Part shown: positions 1 through 9,283 of the stretch, piece by piece
How positions within the stretch are numbered: position 1 is the first letter of the stretch
Layout of the letters: every line of letters begins with the position of its first letter
Assembly: GCA_036251875.1 (NCBI GenBank)
Contig: CP133960.1
Coordinates: forward strand, 2,524,258 to 2,588,257
Direction: 5' to 3'
DNA: 64,000 bases
Origin: Orbaceae bacterium lpD02
Lineage (GTDB): Bacteria; Pseudomonadota; Gammaproteobacteria; Enterobacterales; Orbaceae
The notes under the pieces: generated by a model
What the model was told of the DNA's origin: nothing
The model's input: the letters and a program-made list of their open reading frames with translations, nothing else
Database searches by the model: none
Position numbers and translations under genes: made by a program

Positions 1-5
1 TGTTT

Positions 6-2303
6 ATGATAAATCTTCAAATTAACCATATCATCGCAGCTGAGCTTAATGTTAAAACCGAACAAGTTTTAGCTGCTGTCACCTTACTTGATGAAGGTAG
101 CACCGTCCCATTTATTGCTCGTTATCGTAAAGAAGCTACAGGTGGGCTTGATGATACCCAGTTACGTACATTGGATAGCCGATTAAATTATTTGCGCGAA
201 CTTGATGACCGTAAGCAAACTATTTTAAAATCAATTGCAGAACAAGGCAAATTAACGACTGAGCTAGAAAAAAGTATTATAACCACATTAAATAAGACCG
301 AGTTAGAAGATCTCTACTTACCTTATAAACCTAAACGCCGTACTCGAGGTCAAATTGCTATCGAAGCTGGACTTGAGCCTTTAGCGGATGAACTGTGGCA
401 AAACGCTCAGCTAGACCCTGAAATTGAAGCAAGTAAATATCTTAATCCAGATAAAGGTATTGAGGATAATAAATCGGCGCTAGATGGTGCTCGTTATATT
501 TTAATGGAGCGCTTTGCCGAAGATGCCGCATTACTGGCTAAAGTTCGTCATTATTTATGGAATAATGCTCATCTTGTTGCTCGTGTTAATCCAGAGAAAG
601 AGCAAGAAGGGGCTAAATTTCGTGACTATTTTGACCATCATGAGCTAATAGCTAAAGTACCGTCTCATCGTGCTTTAGCCATGTTCCGTGGTCGGAATGA
701 AAGTATTTTACAGCTATCGCTTAATGCCGATCCGCTATCAGAAGAACCCCCAAAAGAGAGTTACTGCGAACATATTATAACCGAACACCTTGGTGTTTAT
801 TTTAATAATGAACCAGCAGATAAATGGCGTAAAGCGGTAATTAATTGGACGTGGCGCATTAAAATTTTAATGCACATGGAAACGGAATTAATGACCACTT
901 TGCGAGAGCGCGCGGAAGAGGAAGCGATCAATGTCTTTGCGGCAAATTTACATGATATGCTAATGGCTGCCCCGGCTGGTATGAAAGTCACGGTGGGCAT
1001 GGATCCTGGCTTGCGAACAGGAGTTAAGATTGCCGTTGTTGACGCTACAGGTAAACTTGTCGCTACCGAAACAATTTATCCCCATACGGGGCAGGCAGAC
1101 AAAGCTGCCATGATTATCGCTGCATTATGTATTAAATATCAAGTTGAACTTGTTGCTATTGGTAATGGTACCGCATCGCGTGAAACAGAACGGTTCTTCA
1201 TCGAATTACAAAAAAAATACCAAGATGTTAAAGGGCAAAAAGTTATTGTTAGTGAAGCTGGAGCCTCTGTTTATTCTGCCTCCGAGTTAGCAGCACAAGA
1301 ATTTCCTGACTTGGATGTTTCTATTCGTGGTGCAGTGTCAATTGCTCGCCGTTTACAAGATCCATTAGCTGAATTAGTTAAAATTGATCCCAAATCAATT
1401 GGGGTTGGTCAATATCAACATGACGTAAGCCAAACATTGCTAGCCAAAAAACTTGATGCGGTTGTTGAAGATTGTGTGAACGCAGTCGGCGTAAACCTTA
1501 ATACGGCGTCGGTTATGTTATTATCGCGAATCGCGGGTTTGAATAAAATTATTGCACAAAATATTGTAGACTATCGTAATGAAAATGGTCAATTTAGTGA
1601 TCGGAAGCAGTTATTAAAAGTCTCCCGTTTGGGGCCAAAAGCCTTTGAACAGTGTGCAGGTTTTTTACGTATTATAAATGGCAAAAATCCGCTTGATGCT
1701 TCTGCCGTTCACCCAGAAGCTTACCCCGTAGTAGAGAGAATTCTCGCGACAGTCAATAAACCGTTAAAAGAAGTTATGGGTGACTCTAATTTACTTAAAT
1801 CCTTAAAAGCGGTGGATTACACTAATGCTGAATTTGGTTTACCTACCGTAACTGATATTATTAAAGAACTGGATAAACCAGGGCGAGATCCTCGGCCCGA
1901 ATTTAAAACCGCACAGTTTACAGAAAATGTGGAAACGATGGATGATCTTAAAATCGGTATGATTTTAGAAGGGACGGTAACAAATGTAACCAATTTTGGT
2001 GCCTTTGTTGACATTGGTGTCCATCAAGATGGTTTAGTTCATATTTCAGCACTCTCAGATAAGTTTATTGAAGATCCTAGAACTGTGGTTAAAACTGGAG
2101 ATATTGTTAAGGTAAAGGTTATTGAAGTTGAGATTGCCCGTAAACGTATTGCCTTATCAATGCGACTAGACGATCCTGCTATTAGCTCGAAAGATAGCGA
2201 ACAAGGACGAAAAGAGAACCGAAGCCTGAATGCGAAGTCCTCCCAGGCTGCGGCAAATAATGCGATGGGTAATGCCTTTGCAGCAGCGTTTAAGAAGAAG
2301 TAA
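6..2303 (+). CDS. tex: Tex family RNA-binding transcription accessory protein
   Basis: The 765-residue product matches E. coli YhgF/Tex over its whole length. It has a helical N-terminal Tex region, a YqgF/RNase H-like fold starting near residue 330 ([11 protein letters not shown]), helix-hairpin-helix repeats around 490-560 ([18 protein letters not shown]) and a C-terminal S1 RNA-binding domain near 650-720 ([20 protein letters not shown]). Tex is a cytoplasmic nucleic-acid-binding protein linked to transcription and RNA turnover. The tail after the S1 domain is low complexity. The ATG at 6 aligns with the family N-terminus. The stop is followed after 3 nt by murB, so the two are probably cotranscribed. 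Its own promoter lies left of the window. Confidence 0.97.
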   Translation: MINLQINHIIAAELNVKTEQVLAAVTLLDEGSTVPFIARYRKEATGGLDDTQLRTLDSRLNYLRELDDRKQTILKSIAEQGKLTTELEKSIITTLNKTELEDLYLPYKPKRRTRGQIAIEAGLEPLADELWQNAQLDPEIEASKYLNPDKGIEDNKSALDGARYILMERFAEDAALLAKVRHYLWNNAHLVARVNPEKEQEGAKFRDYFDHHELIAKVPSHRALAMFRGRNESILQLSLNADPLSEEPPKESYCEHIITEHLGVYFNNEPADKWRKAVINWTWRIKILMHMETELMTTLRERAEEEAINVFAANLHDMLMAAPAGMKVTVGMDPGLRTGVKIAVVDATGKLVATETIYPHTGQADKAAMIIAALCIKYQVELVAIGNGTASRETERFFIELQKKYQDVKGQKVIVSEAGASVYSASELAAQEFPDLDVSIRGAVSIARRLQDPLAELVKIDPKSIGVGQYQHDVSQTLLAKKLDAVVEDCVNAVGVNLNTASVMLLSRIAGLNKIIAQNIVDYRNENGQFSDRKQLLKVSRLGPKAFEQCAGFLRIINGKNPLDASAVHPEAYPVVERILATVNKPLKEVMGDSNLLKSLKAVDYTNAEFGLPTVTDIIKELDKPGRDPRPEFKTAQFTENVETMDDLKIGMILEGTVTNVTNFGAFVDIGVHQDGLVHISALSDKFIEDPRTVVKTGDIVKVKVIEVEIARKRIALSMRLDDPAISSKDSEQGRKENRSLNAKSSQAAANNAMGNAFAAAFKKK

Positions 2304-2306
2304 TAA

Positions 2307-3323
2307 ATGAAAAAATTGATTCCAAACACATTTAATTTACCTGTATATGCCAATGATGTGATAACGGTCAATTCTATACAGCAACTGCTTGATTGCTATG
2401 AGCAAGCGACGAGTAAAAATTTACCTATTTTAGTTTTAGGCGAGGGCAGTAATACGCTTTTCACTGAAGATTTTGGCGGTATTATTATTATTAATCGAAT
2501 TAAAGCGATAACGGTTACTGAGAACGAACATTATTGGTTGATTAAGGTTGGTGCAGGCGAAATCTGGCATCAACTAGTCCGGTACTTAATTGATAATAAT
2601 ATGCCTGGACTTGAAAATTTAGCGTTAATTCCGGGCTGTGTTGGCTCTGCTCCGATCCAAAATATAGGTGCTTACGGCGTAGAGTTTGAAAAATTTTCTG
2701 ATTATATTGAATTGCTAGAATTAGCAACGGGTAAGCTTATTCGTGTTACGGATGGCAAATATAGCTATCGCGAAAGCATCTTTAAATCGCAATACCTTGA
2801 AGGATTTGTTATTGTTCATGTTGGTTTAAAAATAGCTAAACAGTGGCAACCCATTCTTGATTATGGCGAACTGAAAAATTTTGATCCGAGTACTGTTACT
2901 GCTAGGGCTATTTTCGATAAGGTTTCAGAAGTTCGCCGAGCTAAGCTTCCTGATCCTAAAGTACTTGGAAATGCGGGTAGTTTTTTTAAAAATCCGGTTA
3001 TAGATCAAATTCAATATGATATTTTAATTAAATGTTACCCAAGTATGCCGTCGTATCCTCAAGCGAATGGATGTATTAAAGTTGCCGCAGGTTGGTTAAT
3101 TGAACAATGTGGTTTAAAAGGTAAGAAAGTCGGAGGCGCAGCGGTGCATGACAAGCAGGCTTTAGTTTTGGTTAATAATGGCAATGCAATTGCACAAGAT
3201 GTCATTGATTTAGCTCATTTGGTAATAAATACGGTACAACAAAAATTTAATATCAGCTTATCACCCGAAATTCGATTTATAGGCAAGCATGGAGAAATAA
3301 AGCCTAATGTATTGTTATCTTAA
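2307..3323 (+). CDS. murB: UDP-N-acetylenolpyruvoylglucosamine reductase
   Basis: MurB uses NADPH and FAD to reduce enolpyruvyl-UDP-GlcNAc to UDP-N-acetylmuramate in the cytoplasmic phase of peptidoglycan synthesis. The 338-residue protein has the FAD-binding motif VLGEGSNTLF near residue 45, the catalytic serine in GSFFKNP near 222 and the C-terminal glutamate in SPEIRFIG, giving the E. coli-type (type I) architecture. The start follows the tex stop by 3 nt, which suggests translational coupling. In E. coli murB is followed directly by birA; here an MFS gene lies between them. Confidence 0.97.
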   Translation: MKKLIPNTFNLPVYANDVITVNSIQQLLDCYEQATSKNLPILVLGEGSNTLFTEDFGGIIIINRIKAITVTENEHYWLIKVGAGEIWHQLVRYLIDNNMPGLENLALIPGCVGSAPIQNIGAYGVEFEKFSDYIELLELATGKLIRVTDGKYSYRESIFKSQYLEGFVIVHVGLKIAKQWQPILDYGELKNFDPSTVTARAIFDKVSEVRRAKLPDPKVLGNAGSFFKNPVIDQIQYDILIKCYPSMPSYPQANGCIKVAAGWLIEQCGLKGKKVGGAAVHDKQALVLVNNGNAIAQDVIDLAHLVINTVQQKFNISLSPEIRFIGKHGEIKPNVLLS

Positions 3324-3412
3324 TGCTTTATTTAATAATAACTAAAGGTAAATTACTATCAATTAAGTTATTATTGGTGAAACCAATGTTATTTATATTA
3401 AGAGATAGTTAG

Positions 3413-4564
3413 ATGGGCGCGCGTTCTTACTCTTTCCCGATTTTGTTAACAAGTTTGTTATTTGTAACAATTTCTCTTTCAGCACTCAATACTCAAGTGC
3501 CACTTTGGCTTGTACATAACCAATTTCCTGTTTGGCAAATTGGCATGGTTGGTTCGAGTTATTTTATCGGTAATTTGGTTGGTACTATTGTGGCAAATTG
3601 GATTATTGGTAAATTTAATGCTAAGCGAACTTATAGTTATGTCTGTATTTTATTTGCGCTCGCAACATTAGGGCTAAGCTTTTCAATTGATTTTTATAGT
3701 TGGTCATTTTGGCGATTTATTATAGGAATTGCTTGTGCGGTAACATGGGTTATTGTCGAAAGTTGTATCCTTATAACTGGAACGGTGAGAACAAGAAGTA
3801 AAATGTTAGCGGTTTATATGACAACTTATTACTTAGGTACAGTATTCGGTCAGGCGCTGTTACGTTATTTTCCCAGTAATGTTTTATATTTTGGTTTAGT
3901 TATCTCAACATTGATGGCATTAGCGATTTTATTTATCCTATTAACGCATTATAAGCTGCCTAAAAAGAAAAAAAATTCGTTGAACCTTATGCCGATGTTA
4001 GTACATAAACAAGCAAGATTAGGTTTAGTCGGCTGTATCATTGCGGGCATGATAATAGGTTCAATTTATTCGCTATTGCCGGCTTACTACGCGCATCTAG
4101 GTTACAACGATAGTCAAGTCGCTGATTGGATGATTTTACTTATTGCCTCGGGGGTTATTGCTCAATTTCCTGCTGGATGGTTTGTTGATAAATATGGTAA
4201 ACCAGTGTTACTTTTACTTGAAATGGTAATTATTATAATCGCTTGTCTTATGTTGATTGCTAATGTATTTCCGGCGTTTGCAATTATTATTCTTGGGGCA
4301 ACAGTTTACACCGTTTATCCCATTTCAATGGCTTGGGCCTGTGAAACCGTTAGAAAGCAAGATATTGTATTAATGAATCAAACCATGCTATTAGTCAATA
4401 CATTAGGCAGCCTTATTGCACCCGCAATAATTGCATTAGTAATGGATAAATTAGGTAACCACTATCTATTTGTCTGTTTTGTTATTGTGTCTCTTTATTT
4501 TGTTTGGCTATTATTAAAAAATTTAATAAAAAATAGGAAACCTCGTTATGCAGGATCTTTCTAA
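3413..4564 (+). CDS. ycaD: YcaD-like MFS transporter
   Basis: This 383-residue integral membrane protein has about 12 hydrophobic segments. Its start (LSALNTQVPLWLV, then VGSSYFIGNLVGT) is close to E. coli YcaD, a major facilitator of unknown substrate. A loop rich in Lys (KLPKKKKNS) near residues 182-190 separates the two six-helix halves. Its last 17 nt overlap the start of birA, so it is cotranscribed with birA. Assignment to the YcaD group is by recalled sequence; the substrate is unknown. Confidence 0.85.
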   Translation: MGARSYSFPILLTSLLFVTISLSALNTQVPLWLVHNQFPVWQIGMVGSSYFIGNLVGTIVANWIIGKFNAKRTYSYVCILFALATLGLSFSIDFYSWSFWRFIIGIACAVTWVIVESCILITGTVRTRSKMLAVYMTTYYLGTVFGQALLRYFPSNVLYFGLVISTLMALAILFILLTHYKLPKKKKNSLNLMPMLVHKQARLGLVGCIIAGMIIGSIYSLLPAYYAHLGYNDSQVADWMILLIASGVIAQFPAGWFVDKYGKPVLLLLEMVIIIIACLMLIANVFPAFAIIILGATVYTVYPISMAWACETVRKQDIVLMNQTMLLVNTLGSLIAPAIIALVMDKLGNHYLFVCFVIVSLYFVWLLLKNLIKNRKPRYAGSF

Positions 4565-5510
4565 TCCCCTCAAAATTATTGATTTATTATCTGATGGGCA
4601 AGTCTATTCAAGCAAAGAGCTGGCCGCTATTTTGGGCACTACCTGCGCTGGCATCAATGAGCATATCGAATTAATTCGACAATGGGGGATCGCGCTAACC
4701 ACAGAACAAGGCTATCAACTTATTTATTCATTGGATCTACTAAAATATGACAAAATTGCTAAATACTATCAAAAATATTCAGCGCAGCCAATCGGACTGG
4801 ATGTTATTCCCATTATTGGTTCAACCAATCAATATTTATTAAATAAAATAAATAAGTTATCATCAGGATCAGCATGTGTTGCTGAATATCAACAAGCAGG
4901 AAGAGGACGTAGAGGGCGGCAATGGTTTTCACCGTTTGGTAGTAACCTATATTTATCAATGTATTGGCGATTAGCACAAGGATTAGCTGCAGTGATGGGG
5001 TTAAGCTTAGTTATTGGCATGGTGGTTGCTAACGTTTTACGTAAACTCTCTGGTCAAGATATTAAGGTAAAATGGCCTAATGATCTTTATCTCAATGATA
5101 AAAAATTAGCAGGTATTTTAGTCGAGATTTCTGCTAAAACAGGTGATGTAGCTCATGTTGTTATCGGGGTTGGCATAAATCTAAATATGCATGCTCCTGA
5201 TCAACATGTCGTTAATCAAGCTTGGTCTAATTTAGGCAAAATTGATAGAAATTTACTTGTAGCCCATTTATTATTCTCTCTACGAGAAGCATTAGGGTGT
5301 TTTGAAAAAAAAGGCTTCGCTGCATTTTTTGCTGAGTGGGCGCCAATTGATAATTTTATTAATCGCTCAGTAAAACTAATTATTGATGATACCAACATTA
5401 TTAAAGGCATTTGTAGGGGAATTAATCCGCATGGTGCGCTATTGCTCGAACAAGACGGAAAAATAACTCCCTATATTGGTGGAGAAATATCATTAAGGGC
5501 CGATGAATAG
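4548..5510 (+). CDS. birA: Bifunctional biotin ligase / biotin operon repressor
   Basis: BirA activates biotin to biotinyl-5'-AMP, transfers it to the acceptor lysine of biotin carboxyl carrier protein, and in its adenylate-bound form represses the biotin operon. The 320-residue protein has an N-terminal winged-helix domain (residues 1-60, VYSSKELAAILGTTCAGINEHI). The catalytic core has GRGRRGRQW near 118 and KWPND near 174, and the small C-terminal domain follows. Retention of the DNA-binding domain means it should still be a repressor, although no bio operator is seen in this window. The ATG at 4548 lies inside the 3' end of the upstream MFS gene, about 8 nt after an AGGAA. Confidence 0.96.
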   Translation: MQDLSNPLKIIDLLSDGQVYSSKELAAILGTTCAGINEHIELIRQWGIALTTEQGYQLIYSLDLLKYDKIAKYYQKYSAQPIGLDVIPIIGSTNQYLLNKINKLSSGSACVAEYQQAGRGRRGRQWFSPFGSNLYLSMYWRLAQGLAAVMGLSLVIGMVVANVLRKLSGQDIKVKWPNDLYLNDKKLAGILVEISAKTGDVAHVVIGVGINLNMHAPDQHVVNQAWSNLGKIDRNLLVAHLLFSLREALGCFEKKGFAAFFAEWAPIDNFINRSVKLIIDDTNIIKGICRGINPHGALLLEQDGKITPYIGGEISLRADE

Positions 5511-5512
5511 GT

Positions 5513-5541
5513 AAAGCATTAACAATCAATGTTAATGCTTT
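5513..5541. terminator. Hairpin between convergent birA and sulfatase-fold gene
   Basis: A perfect 11-bp inverted repeat (AAAGCATTAAC, 7-nt loop, GTTAATGCTTT) starts 2 nt after the birA stop and covers the last 10 nt of the convergent gene. Its A-rich left and T-rich right arms suit a bidirectional intrinsic terminator. There is no long U-tract beyond the stem. Confidence 0.65.
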
Positions 5542-7190
5542 GTTGCGCTTCCGGCATCTTTTAGGTCTTGGTAAATATAATGTTTGTAACTTTCTACTAA
5601 TTTTTGATCTTCACAATCATTTAATTTACCTCCGCATAAATATCGCATCGCAATATTGGCTTTATAAAAATCAGAATATTGCACGCCAGATTTTTCTAAA
5701 ATAAGACCACCAATCAACGATGCATCAGTAAGCTCATTGTGTTCAACCTTGGTCGGATAGTTGGTTGATAAGGTATACTGAGTAAGGAAATCGGCTTGTT
5801 TGAGTTTTGTTTTATAATCACCATGCCAGCTTAAATTCGGTTGGTGGTCGCCAAAATAAACGAATAGTGTTGGATTCTCTCTTTGTTTTATATAGTTATT
5901 GAAGTCTTGTGTGGCTGAATTGAGAGACTCTATTCTATTCAAATAATCATTTAGTCTGCCAACAAATTGAGAATCCGCGATATCTTGGCCTAACTGATAG
6001 TCATCGGCATGATTTGGATCATAAGGGCCATGCTCATTCATTGATAAGACAAAAATAAAGAGCGGCTTATCGGTATAAGTCTCTAGAATAGTTTTCACTT
6101 TATCGAGTAGATCTTTGGTTGGTATTTTCCATAAATTTTCATTTTTATCTGCCTGATAGCCTAAATCCTGTGGCATAAAAAATTGTTGCATACCAAATGA
6201 TGTATACGACGGGCCTGCATTATAGTTACCGTACGCCATAGGAGAAAGGACAACGGTATAATAACCATTTTCATTTAATTCTTTAAATAAACTTGTTTGC
6301 ACATGAGGAGCTACTGCATAATAAACAGAATTTTTACGAAAAGAGAAATCATTACTGTTTAGGCCAGTGAGTATAGCAAACTCAGTCAACCAAGTTCCTC
6401 CTCCAAATGTTTGTACTCTCATCAAGTTGCTATTTGGTTCAGAGAACATATCATAATGAGGTAAATTATTTGATTGAATATTAAATAATTGTGGGTTTAC
6501 GGTTGATTCTTGTAAAAAAACAACAATGTCTGGTTTTTTATGAGGGTTTTGCTTTGCATTATCGATGTCATTCTCAATTGCCGATGATTTTTCTAAGAAA
6601 TAGTCTGATGAGCGACTGTAGCAGGGAGGTTCATAAGTCATTTGATTAGATGAAATAAAAAGATTAGCAATGGTTCCTCGCCCTTTGGGTAAAAATTGTT
6701 GCCATAGCCGATTAGTATCATCTTGCTGACTAATATAAATAGCTGCAGAGAGTGAGGCTACCGAGAAGATAAGACAAACAAATTGCAGCTTATAGCTAAT
6801 TCGTTTTTTTGACCAGAAAACCCAAAAATTAATCACTAAAAATGCTACTAGCGCTAATAAAAAAATTAATGCACTTGGATAATGTATCAGAGTAGAAAAG
6901 TTTTCAGGGTCGATTGCGACATAAAAATCAGCAAAGAATAACCTTTCTTTATAAAAATGCACTTTAATCTGATTAAGTAATTGCAAGCATATGATTAGTG
7001 AGCTGGATACAATTAGTGGTAAAATGCTCTGGCGTGTAAGAAATATAAAAAATAACGTTAATGAAATATAAAAGCTAAAAGAGATAACGGCAAAAATTGA
7101 AAAACCAACTGAACCAGAGCAAATAATTATAGCGGTAAGAATGATTAAAATTGCATAAATTTTTTTTAAAATAGGGAATATCTTTTTCAT
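5532..7190 (-). CDS. LTA synthase-like membrane sulfatase-fold phosphotransferase
   Basis: This 552-residue protein has about five N-terminal membrane helices (residues 10-150) and a periplasmic sulfatase/alkaline-phosphatase-fold domain. Family metal and nucleophile positions are recognisable: Glu in FLQEST near 228, a Thr nucleophile candidate in GGGTWLTEF near 266, His in NEHGPYDP, and the FGDHQPN motif. Proteins of this family move phosphoglycerol or phosphoethanolamine groups from phospholipids onto envelope glycans (LtaS, OpgB) or lipid A. The acceptor cannot be told from sequence; in a Gram-negative cell a glucan or LPS is more likely than teichoic acid. It is transcribed alone, convergent to birA. 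Confidence 0.8.
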   Translation of the reverse strand: MKKIFPILKKIYAILIILTAIIICSGSVGFSIFAVISFSFYISLTLFFIFLTRQSILPLIVSSSLIICLQLLNQIKVHFYKERLFFADFYVAIDPENFSTLIHYPSALIFLLALVAFLVINFWVFWSKKRISYKLQFVCLIFSVASLSAAIYISQQDDTNRLWQQFLPKGRGTIANLFISSNQMTYEPPCYSRSSDYFLEKSSAIENDIDNAKQNPHKKPDIVVFLQESTVNPQLFNIQSNNLPHYDMFSEPNSNLMRVQTFGGGTWLTEFAILTGLNSNDFSFRKNSVYYAVAPHVQTSLFKELNENGYYTVVLSPMAYGNYNAGPSYTSFGMQQFFMPQDLGYQADKNENLWKIPTKDLLDKVKTILETYTDKPLFIFVLSMNEHGPYDPNHADDYQLGQDIADSQFVGRLNDYLNRIESLNSATQDFNNYIKQRENPTLFVYFGDHQPNLSWHGDYKTKLKQADFLTQYTLSTNYPTKVEHNELTDASLIGGLILEKSGVQYSDFYKANIAMRYLCGGKLNDCEDQKLVESYKHYIYQDLKDAGSATKH

Positions 7191-7392
7191 AACATGTTAT
7201 TTTAATTGGACTATAATTATTGTATTTTAGCATAAATTACCTAATTTGTATAAACGGTATTGGCTGCTTATATAAATTAATTGAAGCTAGTTATCGGGTC
7301 TGTTTTAGGTCTCTTTTTGGTTACGTTAAGTTTTCAATTTAATCACTAAACTTGTATTTTGAACTGTTTAGTAAGTGGTAGATAATTAAAAA

Positions 7393-8874
7393 ATGGATAT
7401 TGATATGATAGAAATTGAAAATGCTAAATATAAAATTAGTGACTATATGACTTTTCTTATTCCCCATTTAATAGTAAAAAAAGGCGAGTGTTTGGCTTTT
7501 GTTGGGAGTAATGGTAGTGGGAAATCAACACTTTCTAAAGCGCTGGCTAACGAACAACGATTACTATCTGGTAATGCCAATAATCATTTTGCTCGTATTG
7601 CTCATATCTCGTTTGAATTATTACAGAAACTTGTTGATGAGGAGTGGAAAAAAAATAATACCGACCTACTTAGTGAAGGTGAAGATGATACAGGGCTAAC
7701 AACGGCTGAGATCATTCAAGAACAGATAAATAATAATGACTTATGTCAAAAATTAGCAAAGCAGTTTGGGATTGAACATTTACTCAATCGGCGCTTTAAA
7801 TATTTATCAACAGGTGAAACCAGAAAAGCATTACTATGTCGAACGTTAATGTTAACACCTGACTTATTAATTCTTGATGAGCCGTTCGATGGCTTAGATA
7901 TTGACTCTCGCCAGCAGCTTACGTTGTTGTTAGAGGAGTTATCTAAACAAGGGATAACACTGGTTTTAGTGCTCAATCGATTTAATGACATTCCTGGCTT
8001 TGTTCAAGTCGTAGGGGTAATTGCAGAATGTCAACTCGTTAAGGTTGGTAACCGTACGGCAATATTGCGAGATGAGGTAATAAAAGATCTTGCCAATATC
8101 GAATCATTAAATTGCGTGAATTTACCTGAACCAGATGAACAACCTGTTCAACTACCAGATGACCTGCCTAGAGTTGTTTTAAATCATGGGTATGTGCAAT
8201 ATAATGAAAAACCAATTATAAATGACTTAAACTGGCGGGTAAATGCGAAAGAGAATTGGCAAATAATCGGTCCCAATGGTGCAGGAAAGTCGACGCTATT
8301 AAGTTTAATTACCGGTGATCATCCGCAAGGATATAGCAATGATTTAACATTATTTGGTCGTAAACGCGGTTCAGGGGAGACCATTTGGGATATTAAAAAA
8401 CATATCGGTTATGTGAGCAGCAGCTTGCACCTTGAGTACCGAGTAAATATTAGCGTGAAAAATGTCTTATTATCAGGCTATTTTGATTCGATAGGCGTTT
8501 ATTGTGCAACAAGCGATAACCAGCGTAAATTGGCAGATGAGTGGTTAGCCTTACTTAATCTTAGCGAACAGGCAAATCAGCCTTTCCAATCTTTATCTTG
8601 GGGACAACAACGTTTACTCTTAATCACCCGAGCTTTAATTAAACATCCTACTTTATTAATATTAGATGAACCCTTACAAGGGCTTGACCAACTGAATCGA
8701 GAGCTAGTAAAGCGCTGGATCGATTTATTGATTCAAAAGGGTTATAGTCAGCTATTGTTTGTATCTCACCATGTAGAGGATGCACCATCTTGCATAACCC
8801 ATAGATTAATATTTGTTCATGCACAAGACAATAGTTATAAATATGACATAAAAGTATTATCAGAGGGTTGTTAG
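7393..8874 (+). CDS. modF: ModF/PhrA-type tandem ABC ATPase
   Basis: A 493-residue soluble protein with two ABC ATPase domains in tandem. The first has Walker A GSNGSGKST near 38, a divergent signature LSTGE and Walker B LLILDEPFDGLD. The second has GPNGAGKST near 291, signature LSWGQ and Walker B LLILDEPLQGLD. The order and sequence match E. coli ModF, a protein linked to the molybdate-transport locus and formerly called photorepair protein PhrA; its role is still unclear. No mod transport genes are next to it. An in-frame ATG at 7408 (MIEIENAKY) is an alternative start that fits the family N-terminus about equally well. Confidence 0.88.
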   Translation: MDIDMIEIENAKYKISDYMTFLIPHLIVKKGECLAFVGSNGSGKSTLSKALANEQRLLSGNANNHFARIAHISFELLQKLVDEEWKKNNTDLLSEGEDDTGLTTAEIIQEQINNNDLCQKLAKQFGIEHLLNRRFKYLSTGETRKALLCRTLMLTPDLLILDEPFDGLDIDSRQQLTLLLEELSKQGITLVLVLNRFNDIPGFVQVVGVIAECQLVKVGNRTAILRDEVIKDLANIESLNCVNLPEPDEQPVQLPDDLPRVVLNHGYVQYNEKPIINDLNWRVNAKENWQIIGPNGAGKSTLLSLITGDHPQGYSNDLTLFGRKRGSGETIWDIKKHIGYVSSSLHLEYRVNISVKNVLLSGYFDSIGVYCATSDNQRKLADEWLALLNLSEQANQPFQSLSWGQQRLLLITRALIKHPTLLILDEPLQGLDQLNRELVKRWIDLLIQKGYSQLLFVSHHVEDAPSCITHRLIFVHAQDNSYKYDIKVLSEGC

Positions 8875-9283
8875 GGAATTGCTATCAAACTAGCAAATAA
8901 AAATAGGGAAAAAAATTATTTCATTGTTACTGATGGCTCGTTTTAAAACCCGCTTATCAGCCTAAGCTATTGGAAAAGTTGGGGGTAGCAAAATTAATAA
9001 AGTTATCCCCGATGCCTGTGGGTAACTTTGTGAATAGTTTCTTTAAAATAGGGCTAATAGTTGGAAATAGCTAGCTTTATTCTAGTTTGCTTAGATAGTA
9101 AGCATAAAATAATAAAGTATTATTAATCATTGTGTTAAAATAAATCAAGCCTGTTTTTTTGAGATGATTAATCTGTTTTTTTAATAGTTGGGTCAAAAAT
9201 AAATAAATTCAAAAGGTCAAGTCTTTTTGGGGATAAATTTTATTAATTGGTAATAATTATATAACCGAGATGAGTATTAGAAT
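8875..9283. other. Non-coding stretch between modF and uvrB
   Basis: These 409 bases hold no credible gene. They contain the imperfect inverted repeat with DnaA-box-like arms at 9003-9025 and, nearer uvrB, a T-rich tract around 9150-9185. I see no clear intrinsic terminator after modF and no full SOS box (CTG, 10 nt, CAG). The closest is CTGTTTTTTTAATAGT near 9173, which keeps only the left half. The uvrB promoter must lie here but cannot be placed with confidence. Confidence 0.6.
9003..9025. promoter_or_regulatory. Inverted pair of DnaA-box-like 9-mers upstream of uvrB
   Basis: TTATCCCCG at 9003-9011 (+) and TTACCCACA at 9017-9025 (-) face each other within a longer imperfect hairpin (AAAGTTATCCCC / GTGGGTAACTTT). 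The second differs at one position from the DnaA consensus TTATCCACA. From memory, E. coli uvrB also has a DnaA box in its upstream region, so the position makes sense. A plain RNA hairpin is the alternative. Confidence 0.4.

Noticed and set aside
2039-2371. 110-codon minus-strand frame over the tex/murB junction
   Set aside because: It lies antisense to the conserved S1 domain of tex and the murB start; no independent support.
9001-9032. Chromosomal replication origin
   Set aside because: Only two weak DnaA-like boxes, no AT-rich unwinding region with further boxes, and no dnaA, dnaN, gidA or mioC nearby.
9150-9190. LexA box before uvrB
   Set aside because: CTGTTTTTTTAATAGT resembles the left half of the E. 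coli site but lacks the CAG right half, so it does not meet the consensus.
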